A stretch of DNA of 64,000 bases from Aldrovandia affinis (GCA_029706075.1 JAINUG010000132.1:320001-384000); one strand, 5' to 3'. Positions 49,746 through 63,960 are shown, counted from the first letter of the stretch. The notes: generated from the sequence alone by a model not told the origin. Program-made: numbers and translations.

Positions 49746-50268
49746 CTGAAATCCAGTGGTCTGCCTTTGGACGTGCAGCTGAACTTTCCTGGAACATGCA
49801 AGATAAGTTTCTCCAAGACACTGGATGCAGGGGTTCACAAGGCACAGGTCAGGCAGAAGGCAGTTACCACCAGCACAGGATAAGATGTGTGTCTTCTCAG
49901 GACAGCTCTCACCTTTGGCCCTGTGATAAATGTGTGTCTTGTCCTTATACCTAAAAAGCGGAGGAGACTGACACGCACAAACCAGCTCCAGCCTTGTCCC
50001 CATGTGGGCCCTCACACCGACATGTGAGCCTGGAGACTGTGTTTACAACCCGCCTCTGTTGATGTTCCTCTCTGGGACATTTCAGGGAACGGGGCATCAT
50101 CTGAAGCACCATTACTGTTATTCTGAGGTCATTAGGTCTCTGTTCCCAATAAAGAACAGTCACAATATGACAGGGCCCTGCATATGCTACGGTTGATATC
50201 AAATGTGTTCAATCCAAAAGAGATGTTGATGAGGTAAAAATACTATGACCAGTTTGTGAACATTTTTT
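49746..50268. other. Intergenic, nothing recognised
   Basis: Slightly GC-richer sequence with short frames on both strands, none with a recognisable domain. Confidence 0.4.
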
Positions 50269-50307
50269 AAATAATCCAGAAATTATTTTTAAAATAATCC
50301 AGAAATT

Positions 50308-50685
50308 GGGGCCTCCCGCGTGGTCTAGTGGTTTCAATGTCCGATGCTGGCCACGGTGACCGGGGTTCGGTTCCCCGTCGCGCCAGAGTCGGCTCTGGCC
50401 GGGAGTGCCACCGAGGTGACAATTGGCTGTCCGCCCCAGGGAGGGGGAGGGGGGAGGGAAGCCGACACAGTTCGCTGCACACAGGAGTGCTTCTGGGGTG
50501 CTGGAATTACAGTTGACAGCACGACGAGTGCTGTCTCGGAAGAGGCAGCGCTTTGCCATTGTCACTGCCGGTCACAGGGCTACGGCAGCAAACTACGAGG
50601 GAGGGGATTGAACTAAACACAGCGGGAGTAATTGGCTACCATATTGGGAGAAAAACGGGGTAAAATTGGAAAAACGAATAATAAT
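50308..50685 (+). repeat. SINE with tRNA-Glu-like head, intact target duplication
   Basis: The head has A box TGGTCTAGTGG (50321-50331), identical to that of tRNA-Glu, and B box GTTCGGTTC (50365-50373). A GC-rich body with CAATTGGCTGTCCGCCCCAG follows, and the tail ends in AATAATAATAA. AATAATCCAGAAATT stands directly before (50293-50307) and after (50686-50700) the element: a perfect 15-base target-site duplication, so a fairly recent insertion. A further partial copy of the duplicated word lies at 50269-50284. Confidence 0.9.
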
Positions 50686-50700
50686 AATAATCCAGAAATT

Positions 50701-51012
50701 ATCACCAATAGCTTGTTTTACAGAATACACACCCCATGAGGTAGGCCATGCACTTGGTAAATGTTGTTAATCAGGAGGAGCTAAATGCTGAGCTTCGACT
50801 GTTGAGATACAATCATTTATTGCTCCTTGATTAGCTTTTTCTCTGCCATGCCTGATCACAAACTGAGATTCTCCATTCTATTGTTCCATGTGTTCAGAAT
50901 AATGTAAGCACAAGAGGGTGCTGTTGCATTTCAAATGTTAAAGGAGAAATGCAATCAGTTGGTTAATGCAGAAAACAATAAATACTTCATTGTCCATGCC
51001 TACACATGCAAT
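50701..51012. other. Intergenic, nothing recognised
   Basis: AT-rich spacer between the SINE and the palindrome. Confidence 0.4.
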
Positions 51013-51157
51013 ATTAATGCATAGCAATGACTGTATGCATTCAAATGTTTTTTACATGTTAAAATGTGAAGTGTATATATATATATATATATATATTAGT
51101 GTACTTCACATTTTAACATTTAAAAACAGTTTAATGCATACAGTCCTATGCATTGAT
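51013..51157. repeat. 145-bp near-perfect palindrome with (TA)n centre
   Basis: The left arm (51013-51074) and the inverse of the right arm (about 51099-51157) align over roughly 58 bases with few mismatches; both contain GACTGTATGCATT and ATGTTAAAATGTGAAGT. The centre is a TA run, itself self-complementary, so the whole can pair almost end to end. It may be a foldback MITE; no protein is encoded. Confidence 0.85.
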
Positions 51158-51171
51158 ACTGTACATATATA

Positions 51172-51795
51172 TAGTCATGGTTAAAAGTATTGGCACCCTT
51201 GCACATTTTTACAAAAAAAGCAGAACATTTTCCCAGAAGGATTTAGGCTTGCTTAGGTGGGTCTTGGCAAAGACTAATCGGACCTTCTTGTGTTTCTCTT
51301 TCAGCAGTGGGGTTTTCCTTGGCCTCCGACCGTAAAGCCTTTCTTGGTCCAGTGTCCGGCGTATGGTATGGGCTGAAACATTACCCCAGATCTCTCCAGG
51401 TCAGCCGTGAGATCACTGGATGTCATACGAGGTGTTTTTTCAATGGCTCGGACCAACCTTCGAAAACATCTGAGATCAATTGTGTTGTTAGAGATTCTGA
51501 ACAATTCCATGAGCAGCAAACTTCTTGATAATATTGCAAACTAAGGAAACAGGAATGCCATGGTCTCTAGAGAGGGCCGTACAGCCTTGTTCTAAAGGGT
51601 GCCAATAATTGTGTCATGGCCACTTTTCAATTTTGAAGCCATACATTTTTATTTTTGTTTGGTATTATTATTGATTGATCGTGTGCTGTTGAAACAGATG
51701 AATCTGTGAAGACCAAAAGTTTGAATTTCCAATTATTTCAGAAGATATTGAACATCTACATGAAATGCAAGGGTGCCAATAATTGTACAGACTAT
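51172..51795 (-). mobile_element. Tc1-like deletion derivative of the 57015 family
   Basis: The ends AGTCATGGTTAAAAGTATTG and CCAATAATTGTACAGACTAT are terminal repeats of the same family as 57015-58566. The minus strand encodes RLVRAIEKTPRMTSSDLTAD and LERSGVM in the HTH/linker region. The catalytic domain has been removed: 624 bp against about 1550. Confidence 0.9.
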
Positions 51796-52921
51796 ATACG
51801 TATACATAAAACCTGACTCAATACATAACAATTCAATTCAAATGTTGATTCTGCACAAATCATGTGATTCATCCAATGAAGGGTCTAATGCTATGAATCC
51901 CAGTAAACACGCACATACACAAATGGAGATGATGGTAATGTGGAAATCCACACCAGAAAGTATTCCCTGAAAAACTGCTCCACATTACTGAATGAATGTG
52001 TCTCCTCAGGAGAATCCATACAGCCAGATGAGAAACTTATCTTCCTGTCTGATGACTAAGCATTCTATGGAAATACATCCAAATTTAGTTTTATTTGACA
52101 TTGGGAAATGCACCAAAGGGTTGTTCGAGGCAAAAAAATAAGAAGCATACTCCTGATCTAATGAGTTATCTATGCAGGTGGAATCTGTAAAGATTTTCGC
52201 TAATGGCATCAGAATATAGATCTATCGCACAGTCTTTGAAAACTGCAGAAGACAAATCCTCCATCAGCTATCACTTGATAAAATAAATATCCCAAATGCA
52301 ACCAAATATTACATGTCAGATTTATTCATATATCAAATCAGTTTTGAGATTTCCTCAGGTTTGTTGTCAACATTACCGAAATCTAAAGCATCCTTACAAG
52401 ACACCAGCGTGGCAATGGGAAGGGGCTACTGGGGGAGAAATCAGCATCAGTGATCATAAATTCAAATAGAGAAAGTATTTTCTACTCCAACATCCTTCTA
52501 AGAGAACAATAAATGCACATCACATGGACACATGTGCGCACGCACACGCACGTCTGTACATGTTCCTGTCCACTGTCCTTGGTTATGAAATTAAAAAGCT
52601 TTTGCACTTCTTTGCAAGCTGGTAGGCATTGTCACCAAGTGATGCACAGGGCAAGATTTCAATAGTATTTTGATATTTCTATGTACATGTTGCTGCTATG
52701 TCCATTTCAATAATTGCTTTTAGTAAATATCACATTATTTCACCAACTATTTTCTCAACACCATAATTTGAGCCATTTTTTGTTCATTTCGCCCTATAGG
52801 TGTCTATTCCGATAAAGTATCTTCATGGCTTTGCGCTGACATGCTTACAACTGCATCTGTATAAAGAGGAAATATGCACACACAGAAGATTACAGACTGG
52901 TTACAGCGCACACTGAACATG
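51796..52921. other. Intergenic, nothing recognised
   Basis: AT-rich sequence; no gene or known repeat found. Confidence 0.4.
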
Positions 52922-53285
52922 TAAAAGTAACTGTAAAAATAAAGGAAACACCGACATAAAGTGTTGTAATAGGACGTTGGGCCACAAACCACCAGAACAG
53001 CTTTAATGTGCCTTGGCATAGATTCAACTGGAATATTGTAAGTGTCTGGAACTCAACTGGAAGGAAACCATTCAGTGCACTGTGGATAGGGGCATTGTTA
53101 TCCTGGAAGAGACAGACAGATCCCATCAGGATAGAAATGCTTCACCATATGGCTTTGTATTTATTGGCATTTACCTTCCTTATAAGGTGTTGAGTGGACC
53201 TACACCAGGAAAATGCACCCCACCACGTAAGAGCCACCAGAACCCTTCATTACCTTCATTTCCTCCATTTTGGCAGTTACCTGTA
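52922..53285 (-). mobile_element. Tc1-like deletion derivative, reduced
   Basis: The right end CATTTTGGCAGTTACCTGTA and left end AAAGTAACTGTAAAAATAAA are the TACAGGTAACTGCCAAAATA-type repeats. The antisense body holds only C-terminal transposase remnants, including AGGGGCATTGTTATCCTGGA. A second internal deletion joins the GTGTCTGGAACTCAACTGGA and AACCATTCAGTGCACTGTGG regions. Confidence 0.85.
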
Positions 53286-54060
53286 TATAAACCTGAACAT
53301 ATAATAACTGTATGTTATACCTAGTATTTTGGGGATTGACGCTTTTATTTTAATGTTGCGGTTACTCTACCATTGTGCTAGATACCGGCCAATTGCACAT
53401 ACACCAAGTCATAATTTCCAAAAGTGAAAATGTGTTATTGTGAATGAAGGTCAAGCTTGTTGATGAAGATGACGTGAAGAAGTAGACCTACTGTATGTAT
53501 GATTTGCCTGACTTTGAACATTTAAAAATCCCAATAAAAGTATTACCATTGGATATCATAGTTGCTTTTCTCATTCCTCTTAATTTACAAATGTAATTTC
53601 CACGTGTAAAAATAAGTTTGATGGATTTTATATTTCCTCAGTTCAATTTATTCCTGTCTATAAGAACATTTTCCTCAATGGAACAGGGACAGCTGTGTGC
53701 AGTCAGCCATCTAAACCAATGAAGCTGTTCTTCATAGTCCAGAAATCAGGTTAAAATTAGTCGGAAAATAGTTCATCAATCATTTACATTGGCATAAACT
53801 GAATAGTGGCTGAAATAAGTATAGCCGTTGTTGAAATGAGCACACATGTTGAGTGGTGAAATCACTGGTTGGTAATACCCTGAACAAAGTTGAGATCTGC
53901 AGGTCTATACAGTAGCACTGGTTTCATAGGTGTCATGCTCACCCGTATTTCATCAGACAGGTCAACTGAGAACTCAGTGACAACCTTGATGATCAAGGTG
54001 GGCAGGGAATGCAAGGGTTTGGGTAGCCAATCATCCGTAGGGGTAATAATTATGTGGCAG
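53286..54060. other. Intergenic, nothing recognised
   Basis: No supported gene or repeat. Confidence 0.4.
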
Positions 54061-54074
54061 GATGTGGAGAGGCC

Positions 54075-54444
54075 AGGCCTCCCACGTGGTCAAGTGGTTT
54101 TAATGTCTGACGCTGGCCACGACGACCAGGGTTCGATTCCCCGGCCATGCCAGAGTCGGCTCTGGCTGGGAGTGCCACCGGGGGCGACAATTGGCTGTCC
54201 GCCCCAGGGAGGGGGGAGGGAAGCCAACAGGACGTTCGCTGCGCACAGGAGTGGCTCTTTAGTACCGGGTTACGGTCGATGGCCTGGTGAGTGCTCTCGG
54301 AGGAGACGATAATTTGCCTTTGTCACTACCGGTCAGAAGGGCTACGGCAGCGAACTACAAGGGAGGGATTAACCGGAAAATAGCAGGTGTAATTGGCTAC
54401 CAAATTGGGAGAAAATCTGAAAGAAATTTTAGAAGAAAGAAAAA
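54075..54444 (+). repeat. SINE with tRNA-Glu-like head, older copy
   Basis: Same family as 50308: A box-like TGGTCAAGTGG, B box GTTCGATTC, body word CAATTGGCTGTCCGCCCCAG and end GAATTGG-type ATTGGCTACCAAATTGGGAG. The flanks GATGTGGAGAGGCC (54061-54074) and GATGTAGAGAGACC (54445-54458) are a target-site duplication with two differences, so this copy is older than the one at 50308. Confidence 0.9.
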
Positions 54445-54458
54445 GATGTAGAGAGACC

Positions 54459-57014
54459 ATTTCAAGGAAATATGACTTGGACACCAGGGTTAAAACTCCT
54501 ACTCTCTTAAAGGACAGCAACTTCTATAGAGCATAGTGCCCCCACTATGCTGCTGGGGCATTGGATTTTTTATTGGAGTGCCCTGTATTGGTCTAACAAC
54601 ATCTCATCCAGCAGCAACTTTTTCTCAGGAGGTTTCCCATCCAAGTAATGACCAAATCAAACCCTGATTCGCTGCAGTTAGCTGTAGTTTGAAAGAAGAA
54701 AGGTACAGGGTGCTATGAATGCTGGTTTCTGGCATGTTAAAGCAAAATATGTCCCTGTCAACTGTAATACAACCAAGATATAATGATGTGTAGTATATGT
54801 GCAGAAATTCAATGGGTTTAATATGACTTTAAGTCAGATCTAAATTAAAATTGGTTGTTTTTCTTCAATTCCAAATAACACCAAATATAGCACACTTTTT
54901 GGAAATACTAGCATCTGCGGTGTATCAAGTGTGGTGTAGTGTAATAGTGTCAGTGTAGCCTCAGACAGGTTGCATAGGCAGGTCTGGTATCAATATCCCC
55001 CTCCCGCCAGAGGAATGCTGTTGCCATCTTCTCATTTACTATTCAAAGTTACCAAGTCAACCTTGTATCCAGAGAACAATCAGTCAAAATACTTTATGCT
55101 CCAGATTTGACTGATTTGCTCTTTCAAATGCTCAACGGTTATCAAAGCCTCTCTGAAATATCTAGAGTGTGAATCAAACTGTATTTAAATTATATGAATG
55201 AGCAATCAGATCCGTCAAGGAGAAAGGTAAATGAAAAGTGATATGCTAATTATGTTTCAATTTGGCTTCTTATCAAAATAGGTGCTATTGCTGCTTGCTA
55301 TTTGAGAAATATTGTGTTTTATATTGATATGTAGCACTGTTTGTGTAATTGGCAAAGACTCCATTTCTGTCTTAGAATATTGAAAAAGTTCTATGTGCAT
55401 TAGAAAACTCAAAAATAATGGATGGTTCTCAATCCCTCATAGAAAACAAACATCAAGTATTATAAAAAAGATGAAACCACTATTATCAATACCAGGCTTA
55501 GGAGAAATCACACATGGAAAATTGCCCCCAGTTACTTGCGGCAAGTATAAAAATAAAATGGAGGCTGCAGTTTGCATTAATCCATTAGTTCACTGGTTCA
55601 TGATGAAGGGAGGAAAGAGAAAGTGCTGCCAGGAATGAACAAAACTTTGAAATAATGCAAAATGAAATCTGAGTTAAAACATTTAAATTGGTTTCCTTTA
55701 AATATCTTTTTTTTTGGTTCGTTTTTATTGGGGCGCTTGGTGAGTTCAGTGATCACCAAAACTAAACTGTTAATTTAACAATTACATTTAATTGTGAGTC
55801 AAAGTTAAGGACAAATGTTGATTTAATCCAGGCCTCAGGCTATGAATAATAAAAACAAACATGTAAAAATAACTATGTCAAAATATGCTAAAGCCAATTG
55901 TGTTGCTCTTTGGGACTCACTCCCAGCTATAGTCAGAGCTGTTTTAACTGGGCACATGACCCAGGAGGCTGCACCCCCCAATACATTTACAATCAAGTGC
56001 TGCACCACCAGTGGAAGACTACACAAAAAACCAAGAACATAGCAAAGCAAATATTTTTTCAATAAGAACCTGAGATAAGCTGCAAGATGGTTGGCAATAA
56101 TACTACCACTTAACTACCGCTATAAAAGTAACTACAGTAATAAAATTCACTCTGGAAAAATATTTTTCCAATGACACCTAAGGAACTGTAAGTCATTCTT
56201 TTTAGAAATTATAGTAAAAAATATTATGGAAGCAGTGATACAGCTCCAACACAATTCAAACCACATACTCAGCATGGGTTTACCTATTAGCATCGATGCA
56301 CTAACACCAAAATATTATTTAAATGTGGTATTGTTAAATAAGGCATAGGCATGGCTTGTAATATTACATTAAAATAAAGCATTTTATCGGAGATTATACT
56401 TCCAATAAAGAGCACTGAGACTAGGCCTGGAGAAATAAAAAAATGGTTAGTTTGTTTTCCCCCCAAGGATAGAATTGTGCTGGCGAACAACTGTAGGAGA
56501 ACAGAAAGAATAAACAAAAGCACATGGAGATAAAACAAAACAAAAATCAGGAAAGGTAATACGACTGTCCTCGGGGTACGTACACTCTGGAAACCCACTC
56601 GGACTTGGCAGTGACAGTGAAGGTACTAAAGCTGCATGCACCAGGAGCAGGTTACAATTTGGGGAATTCAATTTCCCTGAGCAAATATATTCTCATGTAT
56701 TATAACTGTATACCGTTATAAGGCTTTGGTATAAAATAAAGTGTATATAATTCAAAATGGTATTACTATACTTTTATGCAGGACAATATTTGCTCAGTTG
56801 TTATTATTATCTACGGCAATGATAAATACACCCTCTCATAAAATGTTATCTTCTACCTGCACCAGTTTATTTAGTTCTACCGTGGATATACATGAGATAT
56901 TTAAAGAAAACAATCCATTCTAAATATTGTGTAACATAGCACTTTCATTCAGTCCTTAACAAAATAAATATGGACCATTTAGAGATACATTGAACAATTA
57001 TTTGCATGCCATAT
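54459..57014. other. Intergenic, nothing recognised
   Basis: AT-rich. The segment at 55795-55845 shares words with 43430-43485. Short frames lack domains. Confidence 0.4.
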
Positions 57015-58566
<1,552 letters not shown>

Positions 58567-58923
58567 GTTGAAAATAAGTTCACATGATTTTTCTTACCAG
58601 TAAAACTATATTTTAATACTTAGTGGGAGACAATAAACCTCTCTTTGCATTATTATATACTTTAATAGTATATAATAGAAGCATTTATAAATCAACCTTG
58701 TTTTGCTCATTTACCTGTTCTGTTACTTTGTTCTGGTTTATTTTCAAATGACTATTGCTTTTTTTCCCAGAGAACTTAAAATCAAGGCATACTTCATATT
58801 GTATTTGCATGTGAATAACTGTAAGGTGATCCACAGATCTTTCATACTTTTCAGAGAACACCCAAAGATGGAACTGGATATAAATGACATCTGTGAGGAA
58901 GCACCAAACCCTAACTCAACATC
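58567..58923. other. Intergenic, nothing recognised
   Basis: AT-rich spacer between the Tc1-like element and the third SINE copy. Confidence 0.4.
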
Positions 58924-59240
58924 GGCCTCCTGGGTGGTGTCAGCACGTCTGACACTGCCCACTGTGAACCGGGTTCCATTCCACCAGGTCGTGCTAGTTT
59001 TGGCTGTCCACCCCAGGGTGGGGGGAGGGAAGCCGATACGAGCTTGCTGCGTATAGGAGTGGCCATGTGCGTATAACAGAGCTTTGGTGACAGCTTGGCA
59101 GGTTCTGGCTCGTTTGTGTCACTGCCGGTTTCAGGACTACGGTAGCGAGCTCTCAAATATGAGGGAGTGGATAACTGACGTGAAAAAGAGGGAATAATTG
59201 GATCCTAAATTGCGGAGAAAAATGGGGGAAAAAAAACAGA
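58924..59240 (+). repeat. SINE with tRNA-Glu-like head, diverged copy
   Basis: GGCCTCCTGGGTGGTGTCAG, then a degenerate B box (GTTCCATTC) and the body word GGCTGTCCACCCCAGGGTGG mark the same family as 50308 and 54075. The A box is eroded, the body is shorter and no clear target duplication is seen, so this is the oldest of the three. Confidence 0.85.
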
Positions 59241-59980
59241 AAAATAAAATCTAATAATAAACATTTAAAAAATCAATTACAGGGGATCATGGCTTTGGCA
59301 ACTCAGCTTAATGTCGGCCCTTCATGACCTCTGCTTTCCCAGCCTCCTACTCCAATGTCACCATGAGATTTCAGCTCACTAAATGACACATCTCTATTAG
59401 GAAAGACCCCTCAACATGTGTCTTCATTTTGTGTATCATCTTGCAATCAAGATAGCATGACCAATGTTTTCTGTCTCTTCTACATGAACTGGCAAGCTGT
59501 TCCATGCATTGAAATCTTTGTCTAAAACTTCCTCATATAAGTGCAAAAGTAATTTCCACCTTTGCTCTCTTGTTCAGCTGACAGAAGTGAACCTGAAAAA
59601 TCTTTGGTAGTTCACTTTTTTAATCTATTTTATGAATTTAAAAATGATTAATCACCCAGTGTGAAATGCACTGTTGTTATATAGTATTGTTTTGCTATGA
59701 AATGTAACACTTTATTGTTTTGAAACATTGCATGAAATTGGAAAGTAGATTATATTCAATAAACATAATTGTTTCAGGGTGATAACAGTCATGAAACATC
59801 ACGGTATATTTAGGCTCATCAATTTGCTTACCTTTTTCAAAACTACAATTCTTCCATTTGTATCAATGTTGTGTAAAAAACTGAAATACCATGGTATACG
59901 GCAGGGGTGGCATTAGATATTAATTAAAAAATACTACTTTGTGACTACTTGGTTTCTCAATAATATATAATATATATAGA
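59241..59980. other. Intergenic, nothing recognised
   Basis: AT-rich sequence ending in a short TATA-rich tract. Confidence 0.4.
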
Positions 59981-60160
59981 TATAGGAAAAAATGGAAACA
60001 CCAAACAAGACTTTAACTCTTTTTCTCTAAGTTATTTTATAGCAGAAATATATTGGTGATTAGTGTTAACATTAAGATGAAACACTTGTAATTTAGTTAC
60101 AATTTAGTTATCTCAAAATACGAGTCCTTTTTCATTTGGTGTTTCTATTATTTTGTCTAC
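59981..60160. repeat. Tc1-related MITE (180 bp)
   Basis: The left end holds AAAATGGAAACACCAAACAA and the right end TTTGGTGTTTCTATTATTTT followed by GTCTA, an inverted pair. Its right half matches the MITE at 48429-48668, and its terminal repeat matches the right end of the Tc1-like element at 9790. It encodes nothing. Confidence 0.75.
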
Positions 60161-60164
60161 CCGC

Positions 60165-60170
<6 letters not shown>

Positions 60171-60203
<33 letters not shown>
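60171..60203. repeat. (TG)n microsatellite
   Basis: About 16 TG units starting some ten bases after the MITE's right end. Confidence 0.95.
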
Positions 60204-60204
<1 letters not shown>

Positions 60205-63200
60205 GTGGGTGGGAGCATCTGTAATGGAGATAAATCTAAAACATTTACATTTTCAAGTTGTGACATTTTAATATTCAACACATTTGCATTATTAGTGTCC
60301 TCCATCTGTTTTCTTCTGCTTTGAAAACATGGACAATAATGTCATTGACACAGCACTGAACTTGTTTTTCATTATGGAATAATATGCATTATGGACTTAT
60401 TTACCTCCAATAACCATATAGAGTATGAGTAGCATTTAGTGCATTTTTCGTAACTTTTAAAGGCCGCACTTTCCTCACTTTGAAGTTATGACTCCATATA
60501 GCCTATATATTTATAGCCTCCTATTGAGGGCAGTCATTTGCAGCTGAGCTTGTACCAGAGGAACACCATGTTCTCATTTATGAACAACATGTACGTATAT
60601 GTCCAATGTCTTGGAAGGCCTCCCAGGTTATCAGATCAGGCTGAAGCCAAAAGCACATGCCTCAAAGTGTTATGAATGGTTCATGTTTGTTTTGCCTTTT
60701 TGGTCATTAATGATTTAAATTTGAGGTATGTCACACAAGGGGGACAAACTGTGAGCATGGCCAAAAAAAGGTATCCTTCATCTACAACTCACTGACCAAA
60801 GCTAGGCGTTTCGTCTTAATAAGTTACATCAACTGTAGTTGTTTTTAATTCATCAATTGGGATTTTTTAGCAATTCACAAACATGTTAATAAATGCTCTT
60901 TGTCAACAGGGTACACTCATTACGCATGCATTGCAGAGCAACATTCAGCAACTATCCCAAAACTTGAATTAAGGATACACATGCATTTTTTAAACGAGGC
61001 TACAAGTTGAGAATTGCCACTTGCTCCCATTTTAATTGTATTTGATCTTAGCACAGTGCAACCTACAAGATATATCACCTCTTTAACCTTCATCTCACCT
61101 GTCTGTGAAGTGCCCTCTTGCCTAAATGAGTAATTAGACAGCACTTACTCTAAGAGCCCTCAGAGAAAACATATTCAGAATACATTGTGTTTTCTTCTGG
61201 CCAAAATACCTAATTATCTAGACTGGTACTGTATACAGTGCCCGTAAAATTATTCAGACCGTTGATAAAGATGAGCAAAACAGGCTGTATAAAATAAACA
61301 ATGCAGGTAATTAGCTATATTGTATGCTTAAAAATGGGACAATTTATACTAATGAACTACTCTTTTATAGTAATACAGTTGCACACAGGGAAATAAAAGG
61401 TTTAACAAGTAATATGTTTTGCTAGAGAAAGACTATGAGTGCCTTTTTTCCATTTAAAAGCTTGTATCAAAAAGTTTTTTCCATAACAGGATGCTCTTTG
61501 GAACAAGGGTCTATAACGTATCAAATAACAATGATCCCAAAAAAAGAATGAGGACAAACATAACCTAAGCCGTTTGCCTGACTAACCTAACTTAGGTAAC
61601 TGCTAACAGTGTTTTTGAATCACTAGTGGTAGGAGGAAGTATCACAGCTGCCATAACCAGAATTCCAGCATTTCTTTGTAGTATTTCTCCTTTGAAAACC
61701 CCCCCCCAAAAAAAACAACTACATTGGTGTTGGAATGGCAGCTGGAGGAGGCTGGTGTAGGGTTGTAAAGAGCCAGCTTTTCTCCCTCTCTGGCTGTAGT
61801 TCAGTGATCTGGAGAACCAATCATCGGACAACTTGCTGGCTCGGGAACAAACAGCCATCAAAAGGATTTTTTAGACTGTCCTGTGAAGTGAAACTCACAT
61901 ACACCCCCAGTGCACCCAAATCCCCTTCCACTCCCAGGGTCCTGCAATAAACCAAGTAAACAGGCTAAATACGGAATATGGGAAAGAGCTGGTGTCATTT
62001 TGAATTTGTGCATCTGGTCCCATCATATCAACATCCATTTATAGAACAACTAGCAGGTGGAGTACTGTCTAGGCTGGTCAGAGGTGTATAAATGAACAGT
62101 AGTAACCTGGCATGTGGAGTTCATTCGCCTAACGAAGACTCCAGGCACTCCAGTTTTGCATGTTTGGGGAATGTGTTGTACTGTCTCGTAAATAAATGAG
62201 TAGAGGACCGAGGTCCCACGGGAGAAGCAGACTTGGCCAGCATTGTGAAGGCTTATTTTGGGAAACCTACTTCCCCTGTACCATTAAGAATGTGGACAAT
62301 TTCTTCATGGGGTGAATGCAGAATAGTTAAAACAGACTAGCCAAATTTAGCGGCAAACACTATAATAAGGGGGGGGTGCAACAAACACTAGAGGAAGGTT
62401 AATGCCATGCCGTTTTGGCAGCAGTGGTGACCTGTGCCACCATCCTCTATTACCCTATGTGTGTTTTGTGTGATTCTCGGCTAAAGCAGTCCTCAGGGGA
62501 ACAAAGGGGACGGCTATTGAATGAGTTAGCCAGCCGTAAGAGGAAAGCAGCGTGTTTGTGTGTTGGCTGCAGTGAGAGGGTGAGAATCTCTGTAGATGCA
62601 TCTCTCAAAACCTGAAACCTGAAACAGATGTCCAAGCTGATACTTGATTTGATGCTGCATTTTGGAAAAATTTGTCCAGAAAAACTATATTTTGTTCTTT
62701 GACTAGAGGGATGAAGAGTTTTGCTGTAGTAGTTGGCAGTTCAATAAATTTCAGAGCGTCAAAATCATTTATCTTTTTTAGACGTGATTCACAACTCCAG
62801 CCAGAAGCTGAGTCAATCTGGGATTGCTTGGGCAATAGGAGAAACAAGATTTGAGTTGAAATTGAGCTCTTACTGTCCCTGTCTAATGCATAGCATACTC
62901 CTAAATTTCAATAAATTGCAATGAAATTAGTTTACTAGGTCCCGGAAGGCTTCCCCATATGTGACAGAGCAGCTTGTCATAGGATTGTTTAATCATATAA
63001 ATCACTTATCGCTCACACTTCTGCACTTCTGACACACACATACTTGTGAAGTCACCCAGTTTCTGTGCTCCATTATAAATCCTGCTTTTCATCTTACTAA
63101 ATTGATTATTTCCTCCTGGATTTCCCTCACCTGTGCTGGGTAGCAAACCCATGACACTCATGTATTGTGTTTTACCTTTTCCTGACATCCATATATGTAT

Positions 63201-63249
63201 ATTCAGTAATGTTGTTCCAACCTATACTAAAGGCATTGGCCATTTTGAT
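60204..63249. other. Intergenic, nothing firmly recognised
   Basis: About 3 kb without a supported gene. A 30-base match to a Tc1 terminal region, CAGTGCCCGTAAAATTATTC at 61236, may be an isolated end. No other repeat was identified. Confidence 0.4.
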
Positions 63250-63960
63250 GTATCTCCCAAATATTTTGGAGACAACGTCCTGGTCTGGTTAACTATGCAG
63301 CATTAAATTTGTTGTTGGCTACGTCCCAAACCAAACATTAGATACTTGATCAAAACCCAGTTAGCAAGATGGCGCAAAAGAATGTCTTTGATGCCCAGTA
63401 TCAAAAGCTGCACTCAAGTCTAACAGAACAAGGACACCTTGTTAGCATAATGTTGTCAGTACAGTGTCAAAGTCAAGAGTACAAGAGTCTTCAATCATTC
63501 ACCACCTTGACCAAAGCAGTCTCTGTGCTATGAATAGCATGGACACCTGACTGAAATTTTCCAAAAATATGGTTTGTGCTAAGAAAATCATTTAAACGTT
63601 TCAAAAATACTTTTTCCCAGAACCTTGCTTAAGAAAGGGAGGTTTGAGATGGGTCTAAAATTACTAAAAAGGGATAGGTCCATATTCTGTCTTTGGGAAA
63701 GGCTTTACCAGTTTTTAACACCAGTTTTTAACACTAGGAAATGCCAGCTGTCAAAGAGCAATTGACAATGGCCAATTTTTTTTTAATCTGGTGGGAGTAG
63801 GGAATAGAGAACATGTTTATCATCTTGGAAGAATTTCACAAACTTTTCAGATTTGGCAGAGAAGAAATCCAGCTGGAGCTGTATTTATCAAACTGTAGAA
63901 ACGGGAGAAAAAAGCATTTTGTGGTCACCCTTGTTATTATTAATAAAGTTGGAATATGTT
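63250..63960 (-). mobile_element. L2-clade LINE reverse transcriptase fragment
   Basis: On the minus strand, broken frames give QTSLS and ARFWEKVFLKRLNDFLSTN, then IFGKFQSGVHAIHSTETALV and VLVLLDLSAAFDTGHQ. These match the L2-clade RT series FLSKVLEKVV, FQSGFRAHHSTETALV and VLLDLSAAFDTVDH, the last being the catalytic motif A. The middle holds insertions and stops. It probably extends toward the window edge on its 5' side, where similarity fades. Confidence 0.8.

Noticed and set aside
50308-50380. Functional tRNA-Glu gene
   Set aside because: The head is diverged, continues into a repeated body, and has sister copies and target duplications.
55842-56042. 66-codon frame as a small gene
   Set aside because: Mixed composition but no domain, no promoter or splice support, and it adjoins a possible dispersed repeat.
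61236-61500. Further Tc1 or MITE copy
   Set aside because: Only about 30 bases of terminal similarity; no opposite end or coding found.
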